From Actinomycetes bacterium (GTDB lineage Bacteria > Actinomycetota > Actinomycetes > Propionibacteriales > Propionibacteriaceae), in NCBI GenBank assembly GCA_029778515.1, contig JAKOQD010000025.1, forward strand, positions 1 to 5,826: DNA of 5,826 nt. Reading direction: 5' to 3'. The position numbers and the translations under genes were made by a program. The first letter of the stretch is position 1. Each line of letters opens with the position of its first letter. The notes under the pieces are model-generated. The model saw nothing but the letters and a program-made list of their open reading frames with translations, was not told where the DNA came from and ran no database searches. Of the stretch, positions 1-5,521 are shown piece after piece.

Positions 1-118
1 AACGGTCCCCATTCGGTCGAACCAGGTGGCCTAGCTCACTCCTGGCCAGCGTCGTGAGTTGCCGTCGCGTCCGGCGGGAACTCTCAATTCGGCGTTGCTC
101 GGGTCGGCGCTTTCCCAT

Positions 119-192
119 TGGAGCGGATGACGGGAATCGAACCCGCACTGTCAGCTTGGGAAGCTGATGTTCTGCCATTGAACTACATCCGC
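119..192 (-). tRNA. tRNA-Gly, anticodon CCC
   Basis: Read on the minus strand this folds as a complete cloverleaf. The acceptor stem is GCGGATG/CATCCGC, the D-arm GTTC/GAAC, the anticodon stem TCAGC/GCTGA around loop TTCCCAA, and the T-arm GCGGG/CCCGT around TTCGATT. The anticodon CCC reads the glycine codon GGG. The mature body is 71 nt (122-192) with discriminator T at 122, and the CCA tail is encoded at 119-121. No neighbouring tRNA is visible, so it appears to be a single-gene transcript. I see no clear T-tract terminator after its 3' end within 1-118. Confidence 0.97.
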
Positions 193-202
193 GCGCACCG
201 GC

Positions 203-415
203 TCACGGCGCAGCCAGCAGTCTAGCCGCACCTGGGCGGCGCCCGCACAACCCCCGGCCCTGCCCAACAACGGACGCCGCCCAGCAGCCAGTCCCGGGAC
301 AATTCGCGTCCGATCGAGCGCGACACGCGCGGTGGCGCAGGATCGTCACCCATTCGACGTCATCGGTCCCATCAGGCGACGCTTCCACCGCGTACGTCTC
401 GAGTCCGCTGAGCAT
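203..415 (-). CDS. Doubtful small ORF with a strong Shine-Dalgarno
   Basis: A 70-codon reading frame starts with ATG at 413-415 and is preceded by GGAGG (425-429) nine bases upstream, an almost ideal ribosome site. Roughly the first 31 codons have mostly G/C third bases and read like a soluble acidic protein (MLSGLETYAVEASPDGTDDV). The second half turns into Gly/Arg/Cys-rich sequence with less regular codon use and runs over the putative tRNA promoter. I recognise no family. It could be a real small protein, a 3'-truncated remnant whose original downstream part has been lost, or chance. Confidence is low because the C-terminal half does not look coding. Confidence 0.25.
   Translation of the reverse strand: MLSGLETYAVEASPDGTDDVEWVTILRHRACRARSDANCPGTGCWAASVVGQGRGLCGRRPGAARLLAAP
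219..224 (-). promoter_or_regulatory. Probable -10 box of the tRNA-Gly promoter
   Basis: The minus strand reads TAGACT, a good TAnnnT -10 hexamer. It would place the transcription start near 212, about 20 bases before the mature tRNA 5' end. No good -35 is present at 17-18 bases; the closest match, TTGTGC at 245-250, is 20 bases away. The call rests on the -10 and its position only. Confidence 0.4.
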
Positions 416-689
416 GCCGGTTCGCCTCCGCGGTGATTCGACTCGTCGGCGCTCCAGCTTTCGCCTCGAATGGGGAGGGAAAGCCCACGACCCACCTGAA
501 CCTCAGGCCTCGGAGCCAGACCACCAAACCACCCCGCGCACCCCGCACACCGAGCGGCCGGAGCCCTTTCAGCGCCCGCCGACGAGCGGCGTCCGTCCGA
601 CCTCGGGCGATTCCCTACTTATCCAGACCCTTCCTCTGCCAGACTGCTTTCGACAGGATCATCGTTTCCGGGTTGCAGAAAGTGGGCGA

Positions 690-1367
690 GTGAGCAAGGA
701 AGAGCGGGCCGTCACTATTGTCGAACTGGTTACCCAGACAATGTCGGTGCTCAACGACGGCGAAAAGGGCGAGCTGGCGGTTTGCCACGGCCTGGCCAAG
801 GCCACCGCGTCGGACGCAGCCGTACTCATCGGAACCGACTTCACCCGCCGGGTGCGAGTGCACGCGGTTTGGCCCAATCATCGCGCTGCCGCCCCTCTGG
901 CCGAACTCGTCGTGGCCGCGCACGGCCATCCGGCCGGCGACCATCCGGTGCTCGGCGAGGTGCTCACCTTGACCTTCGGGGCACCGAACGAGTCCCATCC
1001 GCATTCGAATGCCCGCACAATCGTGCTCTCCCGCCGCGCTCGCTTCACCCCCGAGGCCCGCATGTTCCTCACCGAGGCCGGCCCGGCGCTGCAGTTGCTG
1101 CTCCCCCACGTCGGGGACGCGTGCCTCGCGGCTGAACAGTCCCGCGCAGCAGCGGACGCCGCCGCAGCCCTCAACCTCACCTCTCGTGAGGTCGAGGTGC
1201 TCCAACTCCTCTCCGAAGGACTACTCGCCCGCACCATCGCGGCCCGCCTCGGACTCTCGCCGCGAACCGTGCACAAGCACCTCAGCAACGTCTACACCAA
1301 GCTCGGCGTGCACGATCGCCTGGTCGCGGTCAGCTTCGCTCGTGATCGCGGACTGATCAGCGCCTAG
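690..1367 (+). CDS. LuxR/GerE-family transcriptional regulator
   Basis: This is a 225-residue DNA-binding regulator. The C-terminal GerE helix-turn-helix spans about residues 162-222: it opens with LTSREVEVLQLLSEGL, continues with IAARLGLSPRTVHKHLSNVYTKLG and ends DRLVAVSFARDRGLI. This is a textbook LuxR-type domain, including the TV-x-KHL recognition helix. Residues 1-150 show no Asp-type receiver domain. They have an alternating hydrophobic pattern (AVLIGTDFTRRVRVHAVWP) compatible with a divergent GAF-like sensory fold, but the ligand is unknown. I chose GTG at 690 because coding character begins there; no strong Shine-Dalgarno precedes it. ATG at 414 would give 317 residues with a proline-rich extension, and ATG at 741 is another option. 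It is convergent with the membrane-protein gene at 1398, and no partner kinase is visible, so it is an orphan within this window. Confidence 0.85.
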   Translation: MSKEERAVTIVELVTQTMSVLNDGEKGELAVCHGLAKATASDAAVLIGTDFTRRVRVHAVWPNHRAAAPLAELVVAAHGHPAGDHPVLGEVLTLTFGAPNESHPHSNARTIVLSRRARFTPEARMFLTEAGPALQLLLPHVGDACLAAEQSRAAADAAAALNLTSREVEVLQLLSEGLLARTIAARLGLSPRTVHKHLSNVYTKLGVHDRLVAVSFARDRGLISA

Positions 1368-1368
1368 C

Positions 1369-1386
1369 CCCGACGGCCCCGTCCGG
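1369..1386. terminator. Weak bidirectional hairpin between convergent genes
   Basis: The 30-base gap between the regulator stop (TAG 1365-1367) and the convergent gene end at 1398 contains CC-C-GACG, loop GCCC, CGTC-C-GG. This makes a short GC-rich stem with one mismatch. There is no T-tract on either strand, so if it acts at all it is not a canonical intrinsic terminator. Confidence 0.25.
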
Positions 1387-1397
1387 CCAACCGAGCA

Positions 1398-1793
1398 CTA
1401 CTTGCGGCGTGCCTTCGCCTGCGCGACCTTGTCCTTGAGCAGCCACAGCGGCAGCAGCCAGCCACCGATCGCCGTCACCAGCCACACCACCAGGGTCGCG
1501 CCCAGCCAGGGCAGCGCGCCGCCGTCGAAGGTGATTCCGCCCTCGAACAGGCTGGCCACCAGCAGCGCCAGCCCGGTGGAGATCAGTCCCATGCCGCCGA
1601 TCAGCGCCTGACCAGCCTTGCGCGACAGCCGCATCGCCAGCGGCGTGATCAGGCTTTGGGCGAGGGTGAACACCAGCACCGCCACCAGGAAACCACCCGG
1701 CCGCAGCACCACACCGGGGATCAACGCGGCCAGCAGCAGGCCGACCACTGCCAGCCCGAAGTAGATGCCGCCCCGAATCAGCATTCGAATCAT
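1398..1793 (-). CDS. Small four-helix membrane protein, phage-holin-IV-like (DUF360 type)
   Basis: This 131-residue protein is almost entirely membrane. Predicted helices are at about residues 11-30, 34-54, 62-83 and 95-118, with a lysine/arginine-rich C-terminal tail (KDKVAQAKARRK) that should be cytoplasmic. Length, four helices and the short charged end fit the 'mycobacterial 4 TMS phage holin, superfamily IV' group. That group is mostly made of chromosomal proteins of unknown role despite the name, so I do not call it a lysis gene. The start is ATG at 1793. Its Shine-Dalgarno GGGGAG lies 13 bases upstream, longer than usual, inside a small hairpin; an in-frame ATG at 1784 is an alternative. 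It lies 21 bases after the nuclease gene and is probably cotranscribed with it. Confidence 0.75.
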   Translation of the reverse strand: MIRMLIRGGIYFGLAVVGLLLAALIPGVVLRPGGFLVAVLVFTLAQSLITPLAMRLSRKAGQALIGGMGLISTGLALLVASLFEGGITFDGGALPWLGATLVVWLVTAIGGWLLPLWLLKDKVAQAKARRK

Positions 1794-1796
1794 GCC

Positions 1797-1812
1797 GGGG
1801 AATCTACTCCCC
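1797..1812 (-). promoter_or_regulatory. Hairpin sequestering the Shine-Dalgarno of the 4-TM gene
   Basis: On the minus-strand transcript GGGGA pairs perfectly with TCCCC across a six-base loop. The 5' arm is the ribosome-binding site of the gene starting at 1793. The hairpin begins two bases after the nuclease stop codon (1815-1817), so a ribosome terminating there would open it. This suggests translational coupling and is an inference from geometry. Confidence 0.4.
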
Positions 1813-1814
1813 TT

Positions 1815-2675
1815 TCAGCGTTTCGCAGTCAGCCTCGCCAGCACCTGGGCCACCGCCTTGCTCGCAGCGCTGACCCGGACGCTCAGCGCGGACACTTCGT
1901 CCTTGGTGAGCGCGTCGACCGGGACATAGCGCGCATCGCCGGTGAGATCGGACGCCAGCACCTGCAGATCACCCTGGACGGCCTTGGCAGCCTTCGCCGC
2001 AGCGACCGCGTCCGGGCCGGTTGCCGACGCCGGCAGCTCGGCCACCGCAGCCTCAGCAGCGTTCACCCTTCCGGGCACGGTGCAGCCCTTCGGCTCATGC
2101 AGGCCGGACCCAGCCGCGGCAGCCTCGGCCTGAGCCGCCCGAACCGGCCGCAGCAGGTTCACCTGCCCGTTCACCACGAAGGGCGCAGCCAGACCAGCCC
2201 CCACCAACTGCGCGTTCAGCAACTCCCCCCGCTCGCTGTACAGGCCGACCAGCGTGCGGCCGAAGCGATCGTGACCGTAGTTCTCGATCCGCACCGTGGC
2301 TCCATTCGGCGCGAGTTCGGCCAGCTTGGCTTTCGCCGCCTTCGCCAGGCACTGCGCCGGATCACCGTCGTGAGCCGTCTCGGGCGCGTCGATGTTCAGC
2401 AGGCGCAGCTTTGTCTCAGCACCGTCCAGCCGGACGTCCAGGGTGTCGCCGTCAACCACGCGCAGCACCTTCGCCTTGGCAAACCCGGAAACATCCTTGG
2501 TGGCCTCGGCGGCAGCCGTGGTCGAACTCGCCGTGGGAGCGGGCAGCAGCCCCGGCCACCACCGCGGCAGCGTGCCGATGACCCAGACGACGAGGCCGAT
2601 GACGGCCAGCGTCGCGAGCATCGGGAACACCACTCGCCGCAACACGATCTGCACGCTATCAAGACCCACTGACAC
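1815..2675 (-). CDS. Membrane-anchored thermonuclease-family (SNase) protein
   Basis: With the GTG start at 2675 this is 286 residues. Residues 15-37 form one hydrophobic segment after two arginines, a signal anchor or uncleaved signal that would place the rest outside the cytoplasm. The staphylococcal-nuclease-like domain runs about 68-190. It contains VVDGDT (Asp75, Asp77, Thr78), RLLNIDAPET (Arg91, Asp96, Glu99) and DRFGRTL (Arg140), matching the Ca-binding and catalytic Asp/Arg/Glu/Arg set of Staphylococcus nuclease, so it should be an active phosphodiesterase on DNA or RNA. The Thr41 equivalent is Ala, which is common in the family. Residues 195-286 are an Ala/Val-rich, helix-forming extension I cannot assign. 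An open frame continues upstream to 3365, but that part is antisense to the DUF1707 gene and is not coding. The exact start is uncertain: a purine-rich GGGGGAGAGG (2694-2703) is 18 bases from this GTG, and GTG codons at 2669, 2654 and 2645 are alternatives. Confidence 0.85.
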   Translation of the reverse strand: MSVGLDSVQIVLRRVVFPMLATLAVIGLVVWVIGTLPRWWPGLLPAPTASSTTAAAEATKDVSGFAKAKVLRVVDGDTLDVRLDGAETKLRLLNIDAPETAHDGDPAQCLAKAAKAKLAELAPNGATVRIENYGHDRFGRTLVGLYSERGELLNAQLVGAGLAAPFVVNGQVNLLRPVRAAQAEAAAAGSGLHEPKGCTVPGRVNAAEAAVAELPASATGPDAVAAAKAAKAVQGDLQVLASDLTGDARYVPVDALTKDEVSALSVRVSAASKAVAQVLARLTAKR

Positions 2676-2744
2676 GCTCAGGGTGAGCCCGCACCTCTCC
2701 CCCAAACCGCCCCCGCCAAGTTCCGTTCCCCGGCCTGGTTGGCC

Positions 2745-2750
2745 TAACTT
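2745..2750 (+). promoter_or_regulatory. -10 box for a leaderless DUF1707-gene transcript
   Basis: TAACTT fits TAnnnT and ends six bases before the ATG at 2757, so transcription would start at or next to the A of the start codon. No Shine-Dalgarno is present in the preceding bases, as expected for leaderless genes, which are common in actinobacteria. No good -35 is seen. The 81-base gap 2676-2756 must also hold the divergent nuclease promoter. Confidence 0.5.
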
Positions 2751-2756
2751 CGAACC

Positions 2757-3380
2757 ATGGCCAATCCCATTGAACCCAGTGACGTCGGTCCGGCCGTCGG
2801 TGGCCACATCGCCGTATCGGACGCCGACCGTCGCCACGTGATCACCCTGCTCAACTCGGCCCAGGCCGAGGGCCGGCTCACCCCACTCGAACGCGACGAG
2901 CGGATCGCCGCCGCCGAAACGGCCGAGATCTTCGACGACCTGGTGCCGCTCACCCGCGATCTGGTCAGCCCTACCGGGCCGGCCGCGCGTCCGATCGTGA
3001 ACTACGATGAAGTACACGCAACCGACAGTGCCGACCAGATCGTCGCGATCTTCTCCGGTGCTGCCCGCAAGAACGCGTGGCGCGTCCGCCGCAACACCTC
3101 GATCATGGCCGTCTTCGGCGGCGTGGAGCTCGACCTCACCCGCGCCACCTTTGAGGCGCATGAGCTCAGCTTCAACGTGTTCTGCCTCTTCGGTGGCGTC
3201 GAGGTCACCGTCCCGCCGGGCACCGACGTCGACAGCCAGGTCATCGCCGTCTTCGGCGGCACCGAAGTCGGCCGCCTGACCCCGCCGGACCCGGCACTGC
3301 CGAAGATCGTGGTCAAGGGCTTTTGCGGCTTCGGTGGCGTCCAGGTGCGCAACCCGAAGGCCCACAAGGACCGCAACTGA
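2757..3380 (+). CDS. DUF1707 domain protein with LiaF-C-like repeat domain
   Basis: This is a 207-residue protein. Residues 17-70 (HIAVSDADRRHVITLLNSAQ, EGRLTPLERDERI) are a DUF1707 domain, the short helical SHOCT-like module common in actinobacterial envelope proteins. Residues 95-200 resemble the C-terminal domain of LiaF-type 'cell wall-active antibiotics response' proteins (DUF2154). The strand motif recurs as VFGGVELDL (119-127), LFGGVEVTV (144-152), VFGGTEV (165-171) and GFGGVQV (191-197), preceded by a degenerate IFSGA (98-102). No transmembrane helix or signal peptide is seen, so it is probably cytoplasmic or peripheral. In Bacillus LiaF is the inhibitor of the LiaRS envelope-stress system; whether this protein does anything similar is unknown. 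It starts a plus-strand cluster, with 24 bases to the next gene. Confidence 0.88.
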   Translation: MANPIEPSDVGPAVGGHIAVSDADRRHVITLLNSAQAEGRLTPLERDERIAAAETAEIFDDLVPLTRDLVSPTGPAARPIVNYDEVHATDSADQIVAIFSGAARKNAWRVRRNTSIMAVFGGVELDLTRATFEAHELSFNVFCLFGGVEVTVPPGTDVDSQVIAVFGGTEVGRLTPPDPALPKIVVKGFCGFGGVQVRNPKAHKDRN

Positions 3381-3404
3381 CCCGGACTGGTGTTGACTTC
3401 AACC

Positions 3405-3890
3405 ATGACCGATCTGTTCACCCCGACGGCCACTTGGCAGCGGCTGCCCGAACGCTGCGCGACCGCGCGGCGGGTAAGCGCCGCTGTCTCCAACCTGATC
3501 GCAACCGCGGTGGTCGCTCTCCCGCTGGGCTTCTTCTTCGACTGGCGCTGGGCCGCCGGCCTGGCTGTCGCCGGGCTTGCCTGGACGCTGTGGCGAGTCA
3601 TCCGGGCCGGACGTTGGGTGCGCAACTTCGGGTACGCCGAACGCGCCGAGGACCTGCTGATCACCCAGGGCCTGTGGTTCAAGCGGCTCACCGCGATCCC
3701 GTACGGCCGAATGCTCTCGGTGAACGTCGAATCCGGCCCGCTCGATCGCGCCTGGGGATTGGCGACCGTCGAACTCGTCACCGCTAGCGTCCAATCCGGC
3801 GCCCAGATTCCCGGCCTCGCCCAAGCGGACGCCGCCGCGCTGCGCGACCGGCTGATCGCCGCCGGCGAGAGCCAGGCCCTGCCGCTATGA
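3405..3890 (+). CDS. bPH_2 (DUF304) domain membrane protein, YdbS-like
   Basis: This 161-residue protein has two hydrophobic helices at about residues 27-45 and 48-66, followed by a bacterial PH-like domain (bPH_2, PF03703) over about 72-150. The domain carries the family signature AIPYGRMLSVNVESGPLDR followed by GLATVELVT. This is the two-helix plus one-PH layout of Bacillus YdbS. I chose ATG at 3405 rather than the in-frame GTG at 3390: neither has a Shine-Dalgarno, but the bases before 3405 closely match those before the upstream gene's ATG. Its stop overlaps the next start by ATGA, so the two are translationally coupled and their products probably form a membrane complex, as YdbS and YdbT are thought to. 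The PH ligand is unknown. Confidence 0.85.
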   Translation: MTDLFTPTATWQRLPERCATARRVSAAVSNLIATAVVALPLGFFFDWRWAAGLAVAGLAWTLWRVIRAGRWVRNFGYAERAEDLLITQGLWFKRLTAIPYGRMLSVNVESGPLDRAWGLATVELVTASVQSGAQIPGLAQADAAALRDRLIAAGESQALPL

Positions 3891-5521
3891 CGTTGCCGCC
3901 GGAGCCGGGACCGCTGCCGCCGGCGCCACCGCCACCGCTTCCACCCCAGCTGCAACCGCCAGAACCGCTGCCGCAGTACGCGCCGGCAGTCGGCCCGGAT
4001 CAACCCAAGGCCCAGGACCCGCCGGCATCGACGAAGGTGTCCGAGCGACCGCACCCGCTGACGCCCTTCGTCCGCGGCTGGGTGCTGATCCTGGCGATCA
4101 TCTTGGGCGTCGGCAGGGACCTGCTGCAGCACCAGCCGGACGAAGGTCCGCTACCACCGCTTGAATGGATCGCGTCCGGCATCGGCGCGGCCGTCCTGAT
4201 CGCGGTGGGCATCGGCTTCGTCTCGTGGCGGTTCACCCGCTTCGTGATCGACGAGGACGAACTGCGTGTAGACACCGGTGCGGTGTTCAAGCGCTCGGTC
4301 CGGGTCGCATTCGACAAGGTGCAGTCCATCGACGTCGTGCAGCCGTTCGCCGCCAGGCTGGTCGGTCTGGCCGAACTGCAGATCGATGTCGGTAGTCAGG
4401 AGCGCGTGCGGCTGCGTTACCTGAAGCTGACCAGGGCCTATGCGCTGCGCGACTATCTGCTGGCCAGGGCCCGCGGCAACCGGGTGGCCGCAACCGAACA
4501 CGTCCAGGCGAGCTCAGTGCTCGCAGACCTGACCGAGCATGACGAGGTGCTGGTGCAGGTACCGCCGCAGACGCTGCTGCTGGCCGCGGTCACCTCCCAC
4601 GAGTTCTTCAGCATCATCGGCGGCGGCCTGGTGAGCGCGGCCGTGGTGACCTACCTTGGCTGGGGCTGGGGCGCGCTGGCCATTCTGATTCCCGTAGCCA
4701 GCGGCCTGTTCAGCTTCGTATCCCGGCGGATCATCGGGCAGTTCAACTACACCCTCTCCCGCCGCGAGCACGGGCTGCGGGTGTCTCGCGGCCTCACCAG
4801 CCTGACCAGCCAATCGCTGCCGCCGCGGCGCGTCCAGGCCGCCCAGATCACCCAATCACCGATCTGGCGCAAGCTCGGGCTCTACCGGTTGGACATCGCG
4901 GTGATCGGCTGGGGCGGCATCAGCCGCGACGAGAACGACACCGGGGTGTCCACGATCCTGCTGCCCGCGGGCAGCATCGACCAGGTTCGGGCGGCCCTGA
5001 GTGCGATCTGGCCGCGGACGAACTTCGAGACCATCGCGTTGCAGCAGCCGCCCAAGCGGGCACGCTGGCTGCATCCGTTCGCCGTGCCGTTCATGCGCTG
5101 GGGCCACGACGACCAACTCACGGTCACCCGGCACGGCTGGCTAGTGCGCACCTGGCATCTCGTGCCGCACGCGCGGACGCAGTCCGTCCGGATCACCCAA
5201 GGTCCGCTGAGCCGCCGCCTGCGCCTGGCCGAACTCGAGTTCCACACCGCCGGTGGCACGGTGCAGGCGCGGGCGCGCGGACTGGACGCCGATTCGGTGA
5301 GAGACTTGCAGGCCGAGTTGCTGGCTCGCGTCCACCACCTGCCGGAGTTGGACCTAAGCGAACCGACCCCGCAGCCTGAGCCGTCGGAGTCGCTAGGAGA
5401 TTCCGGCCTGCGCCGGGATGACGATGGCCTGCGCCGGGATGAAGATCGTCGGCCTCAGGCCGCCGGCCCGGACGCCTTCCGCGCAGACCAGGCGGACGCC
5501 ACCATCTCGTCCACCGAGTAG
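3887..5521 (+). CDS. Three-PH-domain membrane protein, YdbT-like (DUF304/bPH_2)
   Basis: This is a 544-residue protein. Residues 2-60 are a proline-rich, disordered cytoplasmic leader. Helices are at about 62-79 and 94-114, then PH domain 1 (about 115-195, core FDKVQSIDVVQPFAARLVGL). A second helix pair lies at about 242-257 and 262-279, then PH 2 (about 285-372, core PPRRVQAAQITQSPIWRKLG) and PH 3 (about 410-482, core VPHARTQSVRITQGPLSRRL). This matches the multi-bPH_2 organisation of Bacillus YdbT. In B. subtilis the SigW-controlled ydbST operon contributes to resistance to a Bacillus amyloliquefaciens peptide, which makes envelope defence a reasonable guess here. The tail after about 490 is low complexity, contains a GLRRD duplication from a DNA repeat, and its last 22 codons are antisense to the end of galE. 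The start is ATG at 3887, inside the previous stop. Confidence 0.87.
   Translation: MTLPPEPGPLPPAPPPPLPPQLQPPEPLPQYAPAVGPDQPKAQDPPASTKVSERPHPLTPFVRGWVLILAIILGVGRDLLQHQPDEGPLPPLEWIASGIGAAVLIAVGIGFVSWRFTRFVIDEDELRVDTGAVFKRSVRVAFDKVQSIDVVQPFAARLVGLAELQIDVGSQERVRLRYLKLTRAYALRDYLLARARGNRVAATEHVQASSVLADLTEHDEVLVQVPPQTLLLAAVTSHEFFSIIGGGLVSAAVVTYLGWGWGALAILIPVASGLFSFVSRRIIGQFNYTLSRREHGLRVSRGLTSLTSQSLPPRRVQAAQITQSPIWRKLGLYRLDIAVIGWGGISRDENDTGVSTILLPAGSIDQVRAALSAIWPRTNFETIALQQPPKRARWLHPFAVPFMRWGHDDQLTVTRHGWLVRTWHLVPHARTQSVRITQGPLSRRLRLAELEFHTAGGTVQARARGLDADSVRDLQAELLARVHHLPELDLSEPTPQPEPSESLGDSGLRRDDDGLRRDEDRRPQAAGPDAFRADQADATISSTE
5400..5419. repeat. REP-like palindrome, 8-bp stem
   Basis: ATTCCGGC, loop CTGC, GCCGGGAT: eight pairs including one G-T wobble. 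The form (TTCC-GGC-CTGC-GCC-GG-A followed by TGACGA) resembles dispersed REP-type palindromes seen in many bacterial genomes. It lies inside the PH-gene tail and 36 bases beyond the galE stop on the other strand, where it could act as a 3' hairpin for the galE transcript. No T-tract follows on either strand. Confidence 0.55.
5405..5446. repeat. Two 21-bp tandem direct repeats
   Basis: Units 5405-5425 and 5426-5446 differ at one base (C in unit 1, A in unit 2, at unit position 18). Each begins GGCCTGCGCCGGGATGA. Being 21 bp, the duplication keeps frame and encodes GLRRDDD followed by GLRRDED. Only the first unit sits in a full palindrome with its left flank, so unit 2 probably arose by duplication of unit 1. 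Confidence 0.9.

Larger units (their letters stand above)
193..689. other. Gene-poor stretch between the tRNA and the LuxR-type regulator
   Basis: Nearly 500 bases hold only the tRNA promoter and the doubtful 203-415 ORF. Bases 480-600 are C-rich and G-poor on the plus strand, and all readings are proline/arginine-rich with no recognisable domain. An ATG at 414 is in frame with the downstream regulator, but the roughly 92 residues it would add are proline-rich and low in structure, and its codons have weaker third-base G/C bias than the downstream gene. I treat this as the regulator's 5' region. No riboswitch or clear operator repeat was found by eye. Confidence 0.5.

Noticed and set aside
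1..192. tRNA-Gly as attachment site of an integrated element
   Set aside because: tRNA-Gly genes are common integration sites, but there is no integrase and no second copy of the tRNA 3' end in this window.
615..1205. 196-residue minus-strand frame opposite the regulator
   Set aside because: Gly/Glu/Arg-rich and overlaps the GerE gene antisense; no ribosome site or domain.
1783..1790. ATTCGAAT palindrome at the 4-TM start codon as an operator
   Set aside because: Only eight bases, and it lies within codons 2-4; too short to call without conservation data.
1398..1793. Prophage lysis gene, suggesting a prophage
   Set aside because: The holin-IV-like family is largely chromosomal in actinobacteria, and no endolysin, portal, tail or integrase gene is nearby.
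1656..2672. 338-residue plus-strand frame opposite the nuclease and 4-TM genes
   Set aside because: Gln/His/Arg-rich nonsense composition typical of the antisense of a high-GC gene; both opposite-strand genes have clear family motifs.
2676..3365. Upstream extension of the nuclease frame on the minus strand to 516 residues
   Set aside because: It runs antisense through the well-supported DUF1707/LiaF-like gene, and its Asp/Ala/Gly-rich translation has no family features. The real start must be near 2645-2675.
3887..4070. Proline-rich leader of the YdbT-like protein as a misassigned start
   Set aside because: The ATGA overlap with the previous gene supports this start, the codon bias is normal, and no later start with a better context is evident before the first helix.
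3002..4132. 376-residue minus-strand frame opposite the DUF1707 and PH genes
   Set aside because: Ser/Arg-rich shadow of two genes with recognisable domains; no motif of its own.
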